A DNA stretch of 40,983 nt from an uncultured Alistipes sp. (GCA_947367255.1 CANBCZ010000017.1:1-40983), one strand, 5' to 3'; shown: positions 6,520 through 15,037, counted from the stretch's first letter. Made by a program: numbers and translations. The notes: a model not told the origin generated them from the sequence alone.

Positions 6520-7695
6520 TTACTTAACCTTGATATTAACCTTTGGATGAACCATATTACCGCAGAGCATGCTTGTTACGGTAAGGTTGAGATCTTTGCC
6601 CTTAGCGACGCTCAGCTGTACTGAGTGGTAAGGCAGAAGCTTGATAGGGAGAGCATTCTTTGAGGTCTTGAACTCGAGTGGAATAGAGTACATATTTGTA
6701 AGGTTGATCTTACGAACGCCCTTCTTATCGGTGCTGATAACCTCATACTTTACAGATGCAAGGAACATATCCTTGAGCAGCTGCTCCTCACCACATACAT
6801 AACCACCGGCATATGCGAGTGTGCGCTTTGCCTCCAAAGCCTCGCGAAGAGCCTCCAGTGTGCACTCCTTTGCAAGGATAAGGGTCATATTGCGGAGCTG
6901 ACCCTTGATGCGGTAGTACTCGCCGGTTGTGGTGTGAATATCGGTATTTGATGCAACATAGAGGTTATCCTCGCGTGCGCGCTCGATAATCGGCAGGTAG
7001 AGTGAACCTCCGTTGGCAACCTCAATACCGTCGATAAGACCCTCGCTGTATGCCTTGAGCTCAAACTCGGTCTTGTCGCAAGAGGTACGACGCCAGCCCG
7101 GGTGGTTGTGCTGAATAAGCGCACCCTGCTTGCGAGCGTTACGAAGGCTCTGGAGCGGATCTGGATCGTAGAGGGTGTTGTTGTCGGTGGTAAAGAGTGC
7201 ATTGAAGTGACCGATCTTTACAGGCTCGCGGGTAATCTCTGCACCCGGAATAACCAGCACACCATACTTCTGGCTCTCCTTAACCGCCTCAGATACAGGG
7301 TAGTTAAGGTCAGCCTTGATGCCTGACTTTGTAGCTGCCTTGCGAATAACATCGGTATTCTCAGCCTTTATAGCCTTTCCATCGTTATAGCCCTTGAGGA
7401 ACTTGAGCATCTTAGGCTCGATGCGACGATACTCGATGTGCTCGGTAATGGCAATAGCATCCAGTCCGTCGAAGTAAGCCTCGCGAACGCGGTATGCAGG
7501 GGTTGTCTCGGCATCCGAGTAGATTGAGTGTGTGTGAAGGTCTGCCTTGTAGATGTTGTAGCCGTTTACTTGTGGCAGGATAACTTCGATGCGCTGTGCA
7601 GGCTGTGCTACAGGTGTGCGCAGGGTCTCAGGATTGTACTGAGCAATGGCGCAAAGCGGAATGAGCGCCAAAAATGATAAAATTACTCTTTTCAT
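6520..7695 (-). CDS. Secreted PHP-domain phosphoesterase (Sb-PDE-like)
   Basis: A 391-residue protein starting MKRVILSFLALIPLCAIAQ, a clear signal peptide. The longer frame from 7725 would bury this signal and overlap the upstream gene, so 7695 is preferred. PHP metal motifs are present: DLHTHSIYSD, AITEHIE, PGAEITRE, HNHPGW and NTDIH. The family hydrolyses phosphate mono- or diesters with a multi-metal centre; Sb-PDE relatives act on organophosphate diesters. It is the last gene after eight S1/P1 nucleases (19-base gap). A joint role in periplasmic breakdown of nucleic acids or other phosphodiesters is a reasonable inference. The exact substrate is not evident. Confidence 0.85.
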   Translation of the reverse strand: MKRVILSFLALIPLCAIAQYNPETLRTPVAQPAQRIEVILPQVNGYNIYKADLHTHSIYSDAETTPAYRVREAYFDGLDAIAITEHIEYRRIEPKMLKFLKGYNDGKAIKAENTDVIRKAATKSGIKADLNYPVSEAVKESQKYGVLVIPGAEITREPVKIGHFNALFTTDNNTLYDPDPLQSLRNARKQGALIQHNHPGWRRTSCDKTEFELKAYSEGLIDGIEVANGGSLYLPIIERAREDNLYVASNTDIHTTTGEYYRIKGQLRNMTLILAKECTLEALREALEAKRTLAYAGGYVCGEEQLLKDMFLASVKYEVISTDKKGVRKINLTNMYSIPLEFKTSKNALPIKLLPYHSVQLSVAKGKDLNLTVTSMLCGNMVHPKVNIKVK

Positions 7696-7714
7696 ATTAG
7701 GTCTGTTTTTTAGG

Positions 7715-8521
7715 TTATTTGCCAAAAATGGTGTTCAGAGCCTTTGCAAGGCGATAGCCCGCCTTCTGCATCTGTGACTCTGCAAGTGGACCGCACTTAT
7801 CGACAAAATCGTTGTCGAGCTTCTGGATACTCTTGCCGTCGTTAATTACCCAGTAGATAATTGGGCGGACATTGCGGCTGCCATCCTCAAACCACTGCTG
7901 AGCCCAGCCCTTGGTAATCTTGTTTATCTCGCCCTTGCTGAGGGTGTTGAGGTGGTCGGCATACTTTACGTGGTCCCAACCCTTGTGGTACGCCTCGACA
8001 ATGCCTGTATCCCATACAGAGTGGTAGAGCCAACGCTTACCCAGAAAATCTACCGGATACTTGCCCTCGTTGTGCAGATCCACATAACGCATATGTGTAG
8101 GGCAGTGGAAGTCGGCAACAACGTGTACAATACACTTTATAGCGGTCAGTACGGTCGAGTCTGACAGCTCCTCGTAGTTCTTAAGCTGCACTCGAAAATC
8201 CTCCATAGCAGTCACACCGTCGCGACTTGAGCGGTAGCGCTCGCGAATAATCTTTGGACTTGTGCAGTCTACATCGCAGATAGAGGCGTGCCAGCCGGCA
8301 AGTGACTTGTTGTATGGCGGTGTTGCCACAACCTCGTCCATCCAGAGTGAGTACTCGTGCAGCGGTGTGCCGCCGGTATACCTCTCGATAGCTGCTTTAG
8401 CCTTTGGTGTAAGGTTGCGCTCGGCAATCTCCGCAATGGTTTTGTGACCTACTCTGCCCCAACCAAATGCCATCTGCGGCAGGAGCAGAGAGATGGTAGC
8501 AATAACTAAAAGTCGTCTCAT
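7715..8521 (-). CDS. S1/P1-type nuclease, type D, second block
   Basis: A 268-residue secreted zinc nuclease homologue. After a signal peptide, Trp21 begins the mature chain (WGRVGH), as in P1, where the N-terminal Trp and His bind zinc. Further ligand motifs are the Asp of SLWMDE, the His of GWHAS, CIVHVVADFHCPTH (His, Asp, His) and YHSVWD. The family cleaves single-stranded DNA/RNA and 3'-phosphates. It is closest to the gene at 10920-11732, sharing IAEIAERNLT, GGTPL, CTSP, a GVTAM segment and KALNTIFGK. Its start overlaps the previous stop as TAATG. All expected ligands are present, so it is probably active. Confidence 0.92.
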   Translation of the reverse strand: MRRLLVIATISLLLPQMAFGWGRVGHKTIAEIAERNLTPKAKAAIERYTGGTPLHEYSLWMDEVVATPPYNKSLAGWHASICDVDCTSPKIIRERYRSSRDGVTAMEDFRVQLKNYEELSDSTVLTAIKCIVHVVADFHCPTHMRYVDLHNEGKYPVDFLGKRWLYHSVWDTGIVEAYHKGWDHVKYADHLNTLSKGEINKITKGWAQQWFEDGSRNVRPIIYWVINDGKSIQKLDNDFVDKCGPLAESQMQKAGYRLAKALNTIFGK

Positions 8522-9324
8522 TACTCTCCAAATATCTCGTTAATAATCTTTGCCATACGCAGACCCGCTCTGAGTACCTGCTCGCAAGCAAGCTCGCCAA
8601 AGTCGTTCATCAGATCGCGGTCTACCTTCGACAGCTCGCTCTCGGGTGTTCCCTCAGGCTTTTGAGGTGCATCTGTGTATATTCTGTGGCTGCGGTCGCG
8701 GGCGTCGTAGAGCCAATCCTCAAGTGTGCCGGCAGTTACGCTGTCGATATACTCCTGCGAAAGGTTGCTGTCAAGGGCGTGTGCAAAGTCCATATATCCC
8801 CAATCGCGGTAGTTCTCGGTAAGTACAGTTGCATCCCACATAGTGTGGTAACGCAGCGGCTTGCCATTTACATTGATAACCGGATAGTTGGTGGTGTGTG
8901 AACGCTTGTCATCGGTCATAAACTCGATATGTCCCGGACAGTGGAAGTCGCCAAATGAGTGTACGAAGTGGTAGATGCGCACCTTGCGAACAGAGTCCTT
9001 CAGATGTTTGTAGTCCTCAAGCAGGGCGATTGTCTGGCGCATCTGCTTTATCGGATTGCCGTACAGTTTACCAGTCTTGGAGTCAAAGTCGCAGGTGTGG
9101 CGTAGTCTGTCCCACTCTTTGTACTCCTTGCGGTGGTGGTCGAGCCACGATGCGTAGTAGACAATAGAGTGACCGTCAATACACTTCTCGATATTGGCTT
9201 TGGCGGTAGGGGTGAGGTGTCGCTCGGCAATCATCGCGATTGTTGCGTGCCCGTGATAGCCCCACGCCATAGCTGTACTGTATGCTGTGAGAACAGCCAG
9301 CAGGGTAAGTATGCTCTTTTTCAT
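8521..9324 (-). CDS. S1/P1-type nuclease, type C, second block
   Basis: A 267-residue secreted protein with signal peptide and mature Trp21 (WGYHGH). The ligand set is complete: Asp in YASWLDHH, His in RLRHTCDFD, HFVHSFGDFHCPGH, and YHTMWD. The pattern YASWLD.H and the ending ..RMAKIIN.IFGE pair it with the gene at 11735-12568 rather than with its neighbours. The start lies 16 bases after the type B gene. It is predicted to be a periplasmic or secreted nuclease with a three-zinc site. Confidence 0.92.
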   Translation of the reverse strand: MKKSILTLLAVLTAYSTAMAWGYHGHATIAMIAERHLTPTAKANIEKCIDGHSIVYYASWLDHHRKEYKEWDRLRHTCDFDSKTGKLYGNPIKQMRQTIALLEDYKHLKDSVRKVRIYHFVHSFGDFHCPGHIEFMTDDKRSHTTNYPVINVNGKPLRYHTMWDATVLTENYRDWGYMDFAHALDSNLSQEYIDSVTAGTLEDWLYDARDRSHRIYTDAPQKPEGTPESELSKVDRDLMNDFGELACEQVLRAGLRMAKIINEIFGE

Positions 9325-9340
9325 AGTGTTCGATCTGATG

Positions 9341-10123
9341 TTAGTCTAAGATTAAGTTCAGTATCGCTGCAAGACGGTAGCCTGCAACAGCAATCTGCTC
9401 TATGGCAACAGGGTAGAGCTTGTTCTTCCACAGAGTGTAGTCGATGCCCTTTGCAAGTGTAATCTCGGCAGGCATACTCTGGTAGAGCTTGCGGTACTCG
9501 ACAGCATTTTCTACTACCCAATCGTTGTAAGAGCCATTAGTAATGGCGTCTATCTGCTCAGGTGTTTTGCGTGCGAGCTGATGTACAAACTCATTTGTTG
9601 TCCAGCCGTATGTGCTGTAGAATGCATCCGACTCCCAGAACTCGGTAAACTTGACCTGTGTAGAGTTCCACGCTTTGCAAATAACAATGTCGCGGTAGTG
9701 CTTTGCATCGACAAAGAGGTAGTGTCCCGGACAGTGCATATCGCCAATAGCTGTTATGAGCTCTCTGAGAGCCTCGGCAGCAACCTTCTTATCCTGTGCG
9801 ACAACATTGGCAAGCGCAAGGGTAATATCCGATAACAACGCAGCGTTGCGAATATCTGCATCTTTGGATTTGGCTACCTTTGCTATGCTGTAGGGCTTGT
9901 TCTTTGCTGTAATAGCGATAGCACCCGAGATATTGTCGGCAGGCATAGAGGCGATATATACAATAGAGCGTCCGTCGAGAATCTCTGCAATTCGCTGTTT
10001 GGTGCTCTCCTTGAGGTTCTCCTGCGCAATGGCTGCAATGCCCGCGTGAATAGAGTCGGTCCACGCCTGTGCACTATACGAACAAATCAGAGCAGCGGCT
10101 ATAAGTGTGATAATCTTTTTCAT
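9341..10123 (-). CDS. S1/P1-like protein, type B, second block, degenerate metal site
   Basis: A 260-residue secreted paralogue. Mature Trp21 and the first His are kept (WTDSIH), and GDMHCPGH keeps Asp and the last His. The His that normally precedes GD by four is Thr (ELITAIGD), the HxxWD motif is TEFWE, and the His of the WH motif and the Asp of the YASWxD motif are not found in place. Three-zinc binding as in P1 is therefore unlikely. The same replacements occur in the gene at 12587-13420. It may be a pseudoenzyme that binds substrate or partner nucleases, or an enzyme with altered chemistry. The frame is intact, so it is under selection or recent. Confidence 0.85.
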   Translation of the reverse strand: MKKIITLIAAALICSYSAQAWTDSIHAGIAAIAQENLKESTKQRIAEILDGRSIVYIASMPADNISGAIAITAKNKPYSIAKVAKSKDADIRNAALLSDITLALANVVAQDKKVAAEALRELITAIGDMHCPGHYLFVDAKHYRDIVICKAWNSTQVKFTEFWESDAFYSTYGWTTNEFVHQLARKTPEQIDAITNGSYNDWVVENAVEYRKLYQSMPAEITLAKGIDYTLWKNKLYPVAIEQIAVAGYRLAAILNLILD

Positions 10124-10138
10124 AGTATCGCATTATCA

Positions 10139-10918
10139 TCATTTGTCAAAAATAGAGTTCAAAATAGCTGCAAGACGATAGCCGGCAACGGTCATACGAT
10201 CCTCGGCAATGACTATAGCCTCATTGAAGTAGTTCTCAGCGGTGAGTACCTTATTATCAGGCATCAAATCTAACGCTCTTCTTGCTGCAACAACAGTCTC
10301 TGCGTACCAAGCATCTGGATCTCCCTCCTGCACCTTGGCAATCTGCTCAGGGGTGTAGATGTCGAACTCTGTTGCGAGCTGAATAGGGGAGCAGCCTTTG
10401 TGACGATGGGCAATGACATAACCGTCCCACATCTTGTGGAACTTTATCTCGCGGTTACCCTCGATAGTCACCTTTACAGGGCGCGAAAGCGGGAAATCGA
10501 TATGTACAGGACAGTGCATATCGCCCACAAGGTGAACAAGGAACTTGATGTTGATATTTACAAGCGAGTCGCTAAGCGTACGAAAATCGTCCATCTGACC
10601 AATGATGCGCTTGATCTCGCGGACAGAGTTTGGTGGCAGCGGTTTGCCGTCAGCATCTGTGCGCTCGTCATTTGTCCAGTAGTCTACATGCCAGTTATTT
10701 GTTACATCAAATGGAGGTGTTGTGCGGTTGAAGTCCATCCACGAAGCGTAGTGAACAATCGAACGACCGTTGATATAACTCTCTATGTTTGCCTTTGCCT
10801 TTGCAGTGAGATGACGCTCGGCAATGTGGGCAATGGTAGAGTGTCCCTGACCACTCCACGCAAATGCTATCTGCGGCAGAGCAAGGGCAATAAAGAGGAG
10901 CGAAACAATCTTTTTCAT
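10139..10918 (-). CDS. S1/P1-type nuclease, type A, second block
   Basis: A 259-residue secreted protein with mature Trp21 (WSGQGH). It has Asp in YASWMDFNR, His in NWHVDYW, FLVHLVGDMHCPVHIDF, and FHKMWD, so the zinc ligands are complete. It closely matches the gene at 13422-14198, including the TTPPFDVT/STPPMDVT stretch, LSDSLVNINIK and AAILNSIFDK. It starts 1 base after the stop of the type D gene, which marks the junction between the two duplicated four-gene blocks. Confidence 0.92.
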   Translation of the reverse strand: MKKIVSLLFIALALPQIAFAWSGQGHSTIAHIAERHLTAKAKANIESYINGRSIVHYASWMDFNRTTPPFDVTNNWHVDYWTNDERTDADGKPLPPNSVREIKRIIGQMDDFRTLSDSLVNINIKFLVHLVGDMHCPVHIDFPLSRPVKVTIEGNREIKFHKMWDGYVIAHRHKGCSPIQLATEFDIYTPEQIAKVQEGDPDAWYAETVVAARRALDLMPDNKVLTAENYFNEAIVIAEDRMTVAGYRLAAILNSIFDK

Positions 10919-10919
10919 A

Positions 10920-11732
10920 CTACTTGCCGAATATTGTGTTCAGAGCCTTTGCCATCTGGTAGCCCGCCTTCTGCATCTGATACTCTGCAAGCGGAGCAGC
11001 CTTGTCTACAAACTTCTGGTCAATCTTCTCGATCTTAAGGTCGTCAATCCAGTAGATTGTAGGACGGCAGTCGCGTGCTGAAGCCTCGAACCACTCCTGA
11101 GCCCAACCCTTTGTAATGCTCTTTATCTCCTTCTTTGAGAGGGTATTGAGGTAGTCGGCATACTGCTTGTGGTCCAACTTGCCGGTTCTATTTTTATGCA
11201 GAGACTGTATGAGCCAAGTGTCCCACCAACGGTGCATATCGACCTTCTTGCCGTTGTAGATGGCAGGGAAGCTGCACTTGTTGGCATTATCGACATAGCG
11301 AACATGGCTCGGACAGTTAAAATCGGCAACAATGTGTGAGATACACTTGATGGCAAAGAGTACTACCGAGTCCGGCAGCTCCTTGTAGTTCTTGAGCTGC
11401 TCGCGGAAGTTGTTCATCGCTGTTACGCCATCCTTGCCGTCACGATAACGGTCGCGAACAACCTGCGGAGAGGTGCAGTCACAGTCGGCAATAGATGCGT
11501 GGAAGCCGTCAAGAACCTCCTTATAATCAGGATGTTTGCGCATCTCGTCTACAAAAAGTGAATACTTCCACAGCGGTGTGCCGCCGGTGTACTTCTCGAT
11601 GTTTGCCTTAGCTTTTGGTGTGAGGTTGCGCTCTGCAATCTCAGCAATGGTGCGGTGACCAAGTCTGCCCCAACCCAGCGCAATCTGCGGGATAAGAAGG
11701 GCAATAACTGCAATGATAATGGACTTTTTCAT
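10920..11732 (-). CDS. S1/P1-type nuclease, type D, first block
   Basis: A 270-residue secreted protein with mature Trp21 (WGRLGH). Motifs are Asp in SLFVDE, His in GFHASIADCDC, CISHIVADFNCPSH and MHRWWD. The His two residues after Asp in GDxHCP is Asn here. That His is not one of the three zinc ligands in this stretch (the first His, Asp and last His), so activity is probably retained. It is the partner of the gene at 7715-8521. It lies 2 bases after the type C stop, consistent with translational coupling. Confidence 0.92.
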   Translation of the reverse strand: MKKSIIIAVIALLIPQIALGWGRLGHRTIAEIAERNLTPKAKANIEKYTGGTPLWKYSLFVDEMRKHPDYKEVLDGFHASIADCDCTSPQVVRDRYRDGKDGVTAMNNFREQLKNYKELPDSVVLFAIKCISHIVADFNCPSHVRYVDNANKCSFPAIYNGKKVDMHRWWDTWLIQSLHKNRTGKLDHKQYADYLNTLSKKEIKSITKGWAQEWFEASARDCRPTIYWIDDLKIEKIDQKFVDKAAPLAEYQMQKAGYQMAKALNTIFGK

Positions 11733-11734
11733 CT

Positions 11735-12568
11735 CTATTCTCCAAAAATATCGTTAATAATCTTTGCCATACGCAGACCGCCGATAAGTATCTGCTTAGC
11801 TGCAATCTCGTAGTAATCGTTCATCATATCGGCATCAACAACCGACAGCTCGTCGTCAGCACACAGACTATCCTTGTAAGGTGCGCGCTCGTAAATCTTG
11901 TACTCCTGCTGGGTTCTTGTGGCGATATCCTTCATCCAATCCTTAAGAGATCCGGCAGTCACGCTGTCGATATACTCCTGCGAAACAGAGCTGTCAAGTG
12001 CGTGTCCCCAATCCATATAACCCCAACCGGGCTGACCCATCTGAACGATGCCGCTATCCCAGAGCTTGTGGTAGCTCATACGGGTCTTCTTTGGCTTCAG
12101 ATAGATGTCGTAGCTCGAGGTTATCAGCCTCTTTGGCTTCTCGCCCGAGCAGTCGTAGTATGCCACATGTCCGGGACAGTGGTAGTCGCCCAAAGAGTGT
12201 ACGAGGTGGTAGATAGATACCTTGACTGTAGAGTCAGGCAGCTCGCGGTACTTCTTGAGCTTGTTGATTGTCGATTTCATATACTTGTAAGGCTTGCCGA
12301 TAGGCTCGCAGGTTGCAATGTCGTAGTGAGCCACATGTGCAAGTTTGCCCCAGCTCTTGTTCTCGGCGCGGTGGTTGTCGAGCCAAGAGGCGTAGTAGAC
12401 GATAGAGCGACCGTCGATGCACTTCTCGATATTTGCCTTTGCTGTAGGGGTGAGGTGGCGCTCGGCAATGTAAGCGATAGCCGCATGAGCATCACGACCC
12501 CAACCGAAACAGAGACTTGAACTGCCCACGATACATACAAGGGCGAGTGTAGTTATAAATCGTTTCAT
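11735..12568 (-). CDS. S1/P1-type nuclease, type C, first block
   Basis: A 277-residue secreted protein. The signal peptide ends before Trp23 (WGRDAH). The ligands are complete: YASWLDNH, His in LAHVAHYD, HLVHSLGDYHCPGH and YHKLWD. The phrase TPTAKANIEKCIDG and the end RMAKIINDIFGE pair it with 8521-9324. It has a small insertion (KPKRLITSSYDIYLKP region) before HxxWD compared with its partner. There is an 18-base gap after the type B gene. Confidence 0.92.
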   Translation of the reverse strand: MKRFITTLALVCIVGSSSLCFGWGRDAHAAIAYIAERHLTPTAKANIEKCIDGRSIVYYASWLDNHRAENKSWGKLAHVAHYDIATCEPIGKPYKYMKSTINKLKKYRELPDSTVKVSIYHLVHSLGDYHCPGHVAYYDCSGEKPKRLITSSYDIYLKPKKTRMSYHKLWDSGIVQMGQPGWGYMDWGHALDSSVSQEYIDSVTAGSLKDWMKDIATRTQQEYKIYERAPYKDSLCADDELSVVDADMMNDYYEIAAKQILIGGLRMAKIINDIFGE

Positions 12569-12586
12569 AAAAGAGTCTGGTTTGGA

Positions 12587-13420
12587 TTACTTGATTTTTA
12601 CATTTGCAACATTGCTGTCGAACAGTCCGTTGAGGATGGCTGCAATACGATAGCCGGCAATTGCCGCCTGCTCGGTAGAGATAGGGTAGATGCTGTTCTG
12701 CCATACGCGCAGACCCTTCTGACTGAACTTCTTGCCACTCTCGAGCAGAGTGTAGATGTTACGATACTCAGCAGCATTCTTTGTTACCCAATTTGTGATT
12801 GAACCCTTTGTGATGGCTGCAATCTGCTCCGGAGTTTTGCGGTTGAGCTGGTGAACAAACTCGTTGGTCTTCCAGTTGAATGTGCCTGCAATAGAGCTGT
12901 GCTCCCAGTAGCCGGTATAAGACTGCTTCTTGTCGTTGTAGAAGTAGTGCATCTTGCGCAGCTCGAGAGCTTCAGGGTAGATGTAGTGGGTCGGGCAGTG
13001 CAGATCGCCCACGATAGTTACGATATAACGGATATTGTCGGCAAGCTGCTCCTTTGTGAGTCCTCCCGCCTCGATAGCGCGGATAGCTGCAGCAAGAGCC
13101 TCCAGACCCTGTGCACGACGAACGATATCCTCCTTGTGGTTGAGCGACTTCTTCGCATTGAGCGGCTTGTTGTTCTTTGCAACAGCCACGCTGCGCCAAT
13201 TCTTTGTCTGCTCGTAGCCCTTTGTCTTCTCCATATCGTACATCCATTGTGCGGAGTAGACGATATTACGACCGTCAAGAGCCTGACTTATTGCCTCTTT
13301 TGTCTGCTCTGTGAGATTTGCATCGGCAATGGCTGCAATACCTGCGTGGATAGCCCTTGACCAAGCAGAGGCGCTCTGGATAGTGAGCAGAGCGATTATT
13401 ATGGTGATAAACTTCTTCAT
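12587..13420 (-). CDS. S1/P1-like protein, type B, first block, degenerate metal site
   Basis: A 277-residue secreted paralogue. The frame extends to 13471, but MKKFITIIIALLTIQSASA is the signal peptide, so the start is 13420, one base after the type A stop. Trp20 and His25 (WSRAIH) and GDLHCPTH are kept. The ligand His upstream of GD is Thr (IVTIVGD), HxxWD is TGYWE, and the WH motif is WR. The same losses occur in 9341-10123, so they predate the block duplication. It ends with a short extension (NVANVKIK) absent from the other copies. Catalysis by the canonical mechanism is doubtful. Confidence 0.85.
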   Translation of the reverse strand: MKKFITIIIALLTIQSASAWSRAIHAGIAAIADANLTEQTKEAISQALDGRNIVYSAQWMYDMEKTKGYEQTKNWRSVAVAKNNKPLNAKKSLNHKEDIVRRAQGLEALAAAIRAIEAGGLTKEQLADNIRYIVTIVGDLHCPTHYIYPEALELRKMHYFYNDKKQSYTGYWEHSSIAGTFNWKTNEFVHQLNRKTPEQIAAITKGSITNWVTKNAAEYRNIYTLLESGKKFSQKGLRVWQNSIYPISTEQAAIAGYRIAAILNGLFDSNVANVKIK

Positions 13421-13421
13421 A

Positions 13422-14198
13422 TTACTTGTCAAAAATTGAGTTAAGAATAGCTGCAAGACGATATCCGGCAACGGTTATACGATCCTCGGCATACTTGATA
13501 GCCTCGTTGAAGTAGTTGTCGTATGTGATCTTTTTGCTCTCCGGAATCATATCGATAACCTTTTTCGACACCTCGACAGTCTCGTTGTGCCACTCGTCGG
13601 GGGTAGAGCTCTGCACCTTTGCAATCTGCTCGGCTGTAAGGATGTCGAACTCCTCGGCAAGCTGCATAGGCGAGGTGCCGTTGTGCTTGCTGTTGAGTAC
13701 ATAGGCGTCCCACATAGCGTGTACCTTGACTGTCTTGTTGTCAATCTTGATCTTCATCGGACGAGAGGTCGGGAAGTCGATGTGTACAGGGCAGTGCATA
13801 TCGCCGACAAGGTGCACCAAGTACTTGATGTTGATATTTACGAGCGAGTCGCTCAGCTCTCGGAAGTTGCCCATCTCGGATACGATGCGCTTGACCTGAG
13901 TAAGCGAACAAGGGGGCTGCGGATTGCCGTCGGCATCTGTGCGATGTCCGTCAGTCCAGTAGTCCACATGCCAGTCGCGGGTAACATCCATCGGAGGTGT
14001 AGATCGGTTGAAGTCCATCCAAGAGGCGTAGTATACAATCGAGCGACCACCGATGTAGCTCTCGATATTTGCCTTTGCGCGCGGAGTGAGGTGACGCTCG
14101 GCAATGTAAGCAATGGTCGAGTGACCACGATTATCCCACGCCATTGCACAATAGGAGAATACTACTGTGAACAGAAGTAGAAAGGTTAGTTTTTTCAT
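13422..14198 (-). CDS. S1/P1-type nuclease, type A, first block; first gene of operon
   Basis: A 258-residue secreted protein. The signal peptide ends at AMA and mature Trp21 follows (WDNRGH). All family ligands are visible: Asp in YASWMDFN, His in DWHVDYW, YLVHLVGDMHCPVH and VHAMWD. It is the promoter-proximal gene, with a TAnnTTTG box 31 bases upstream. All following nuclease genes are within 18 bases of each other or overlap, so they should form one transcript. It is the partner of the gene at 10139-10918. Confidence 0.92.
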   Translation of the reverse strand: MKKLTFLLLFTVVFSYCAMAWDNRGHSTIAYIAERHLTPRAKANIESYIGGRSIVYYASWMDFNRSTPPMDVTRDWHVDYWTDGHRTDADGNPQPPCSLTQVKRIVSEMGNFRELSDSLVNINIKYLVHLVGDMHCPVHIDFPTSRPMKIKIDNKTVKVHAMWDAYVLNSKHNGTSPMQLAEEFDILTAEQIAKVQSSTPDEWHNETVEVSKKVIDMIPESKKITYDNYFNEAIKYAEDRITVAGYRLAAILNSIFDK

Positions 14199-14228
14199 AT
14201 AGTTAGTTTTTTAGGTAAATTCTTCCTA

Positions 14229-14236
14229 CAAAGGTA
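14229..14236 (-). promoter_or_regulatory. -7 box of the nuclease operon
   Basis: The minus strand reads TACCTTTG, matching TAnnTTTG, 31 bases before the first nuclease start. No convincing -33 TTG is seen (the region is A/T-rich). It is the only good promoter box found upstream of the array. Confidence 0.55.
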
Positions 14237-14318
14237 ACAAATTGGTCGAGAATAAAAAAATAAGTAAACTTATTTTTGACAAGTTGGGTTAAATATTCTC
14301 TGCATAGATGTATAAAAA

Positions 14319-14356
14319 CAAGAAAAGCACCCCGAAATGGAGTGCTTTTTTCTTGA
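14319..14356 (-). terminator. Terminator of rplU-rpmA
   Basis: CAAGAAAAGCAC pairs with GTGCTTTTTTCTTG around an 11-base loop, directly past the rpmA stop. On the minus strand it ends in a T-rich tract. Confidence 0.75.
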
Positions 14357-14370
14357 AAGACGTTCAATTG

Positions 14371-14628
14371 TTATGCAAACGGAGTAACGCTTACATAGCT
14401 CTTGCCGGATGCCTTCTTAGTGAAGACAACTACACCATTAACAAGTGCGAAGAGGGTGTGGTCCTTGCCCATACCAACATTCTCACCTGGGTTGTGAACA
14501 GTACCGCGCTGACGAACGATGATGTTGCCTGCCTTCGCTACCTGACCACCATAAAGCTTTACACCGAGTCGTTTGCTCTCCGACTCACGGCCGTTCTTCG
14601 AACTACCTACACCTTTTTTGTGTGCCAT
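14371..14628 (-). CDS. rpmA: 50S ribosomal protein bL27
   Basis: An 85-residue protein of standard length. [16 protein letters not shown], the GG.(V)..[10 protein letters not shown] block and HPGENVG-like [18 protein letters not shown] are diagnostic of bL27. Its N-terminus reaches the peptidyl-transferase centre. It lies 23 bases after rplU, in the usual rplU-rpmA pair. Confidence 0.98.
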   Translation of the reverse strand: MAHKKGVGSSKNGRESESKRLGVKLYGGQVAKAGNIIVRQRGTVHNPGENVGMGKDHTLFALVNGVVVFTKKASGKSYVSVTPFA

Positions 14629-14651
14629 ACTTCTCTAACGAATTTTTAAGG

Positions 14652-14963
14652 TTATGCAACAATCTCTTCAATTAAAATCTGCGACAGATACTGACGGTGA
14701 CCGTTGCACTTCTGATAACCGGTTCTGCGCTTCTTCTTAAATACCAGGACCTTGTCATCCTTGAGGTGCTTAAGAATCTTTGCCTTTACTGAGGCGCCTT
14801 TTACAACAGGTGCGCCCACCTTAACCTGACCGCCATTCTCCACGAGCAGGACCTTGTCGAAGCTCAGGGTAGAGTCAATCTCACCCTCAAGACGGTGTAC
14901 ATAGAGCTTACGACCTTTCTCAGCCTTAAACTGCTGACCTGCGATCTCAACAATTACAAACAT
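14652..14963 (-). CDS. rplU: 50S ribosomal protein bL21
   Basis: A 103-residue protein. The start [17 protein letters not shown] and the C-terminal [15 protein letters not shown] (bL21 signature KRR..Y.R..GHRQ) identify it. It binds 23S rRNA in the large subunit. It is first in the operon, driven by the promoter at 15006-15037. Confidence 0.98.
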   Translation of the reverse strand: MFVIVEIAGQQFKAEKGRKLYVHRLEGEIDSTLSFDKVLLVENGGQVKVGAPVVKGASVKAKILKHLKDDKVLVFKKKRRTGYQKCNGHRQYLSQILIEEIVA

Positions 14964-15005
14964 TTAGTTTAATAAGTTTTAATGCACTTCAACACAAAAT
15001 GCCTG

Positions 15006-15037
15006 CAAAGGTAAACATTATTTTCTGTTCGTGCAAA
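15006..15037 (-). promoter_or_regulatory. Promoter of rplU-rpmA
   Basis: The -7 box TACCTTTG (15006-15013) and -33 box TTTG (15034-15037, minus strand) are separated by 20 bases, a close match to the Bacteroidota sigma-ABfr consensus. Confidence 0.75.

Larger units (their letters stand above)
7715..10918 (-). repeat. Second A-B-C-D nuclease block (downstream copy)
   Basis: Genes A (10139-10918), B (9341-10123), C (8521-9324) and D (7715-8521) repeat the order of the upstream block. The junction between blocks is a single base (10919). The PHP gene follows only this copy. Confidence 0.8.
10920..14198 (-). repeat. First A-B-C-D nuclease block (upstream copy)
   Basis: Four genes in transcription order A (13422-14198), B (12587-13420), C (11735-12568) and D (10920-11732). 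Each is more like the same-letter gene in the block 7715-10918 than like its neighbours, judged by eye from shared motifs and C-termini. This is a diverged, gene-scale tandem duplication. Confidence 0.8.
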
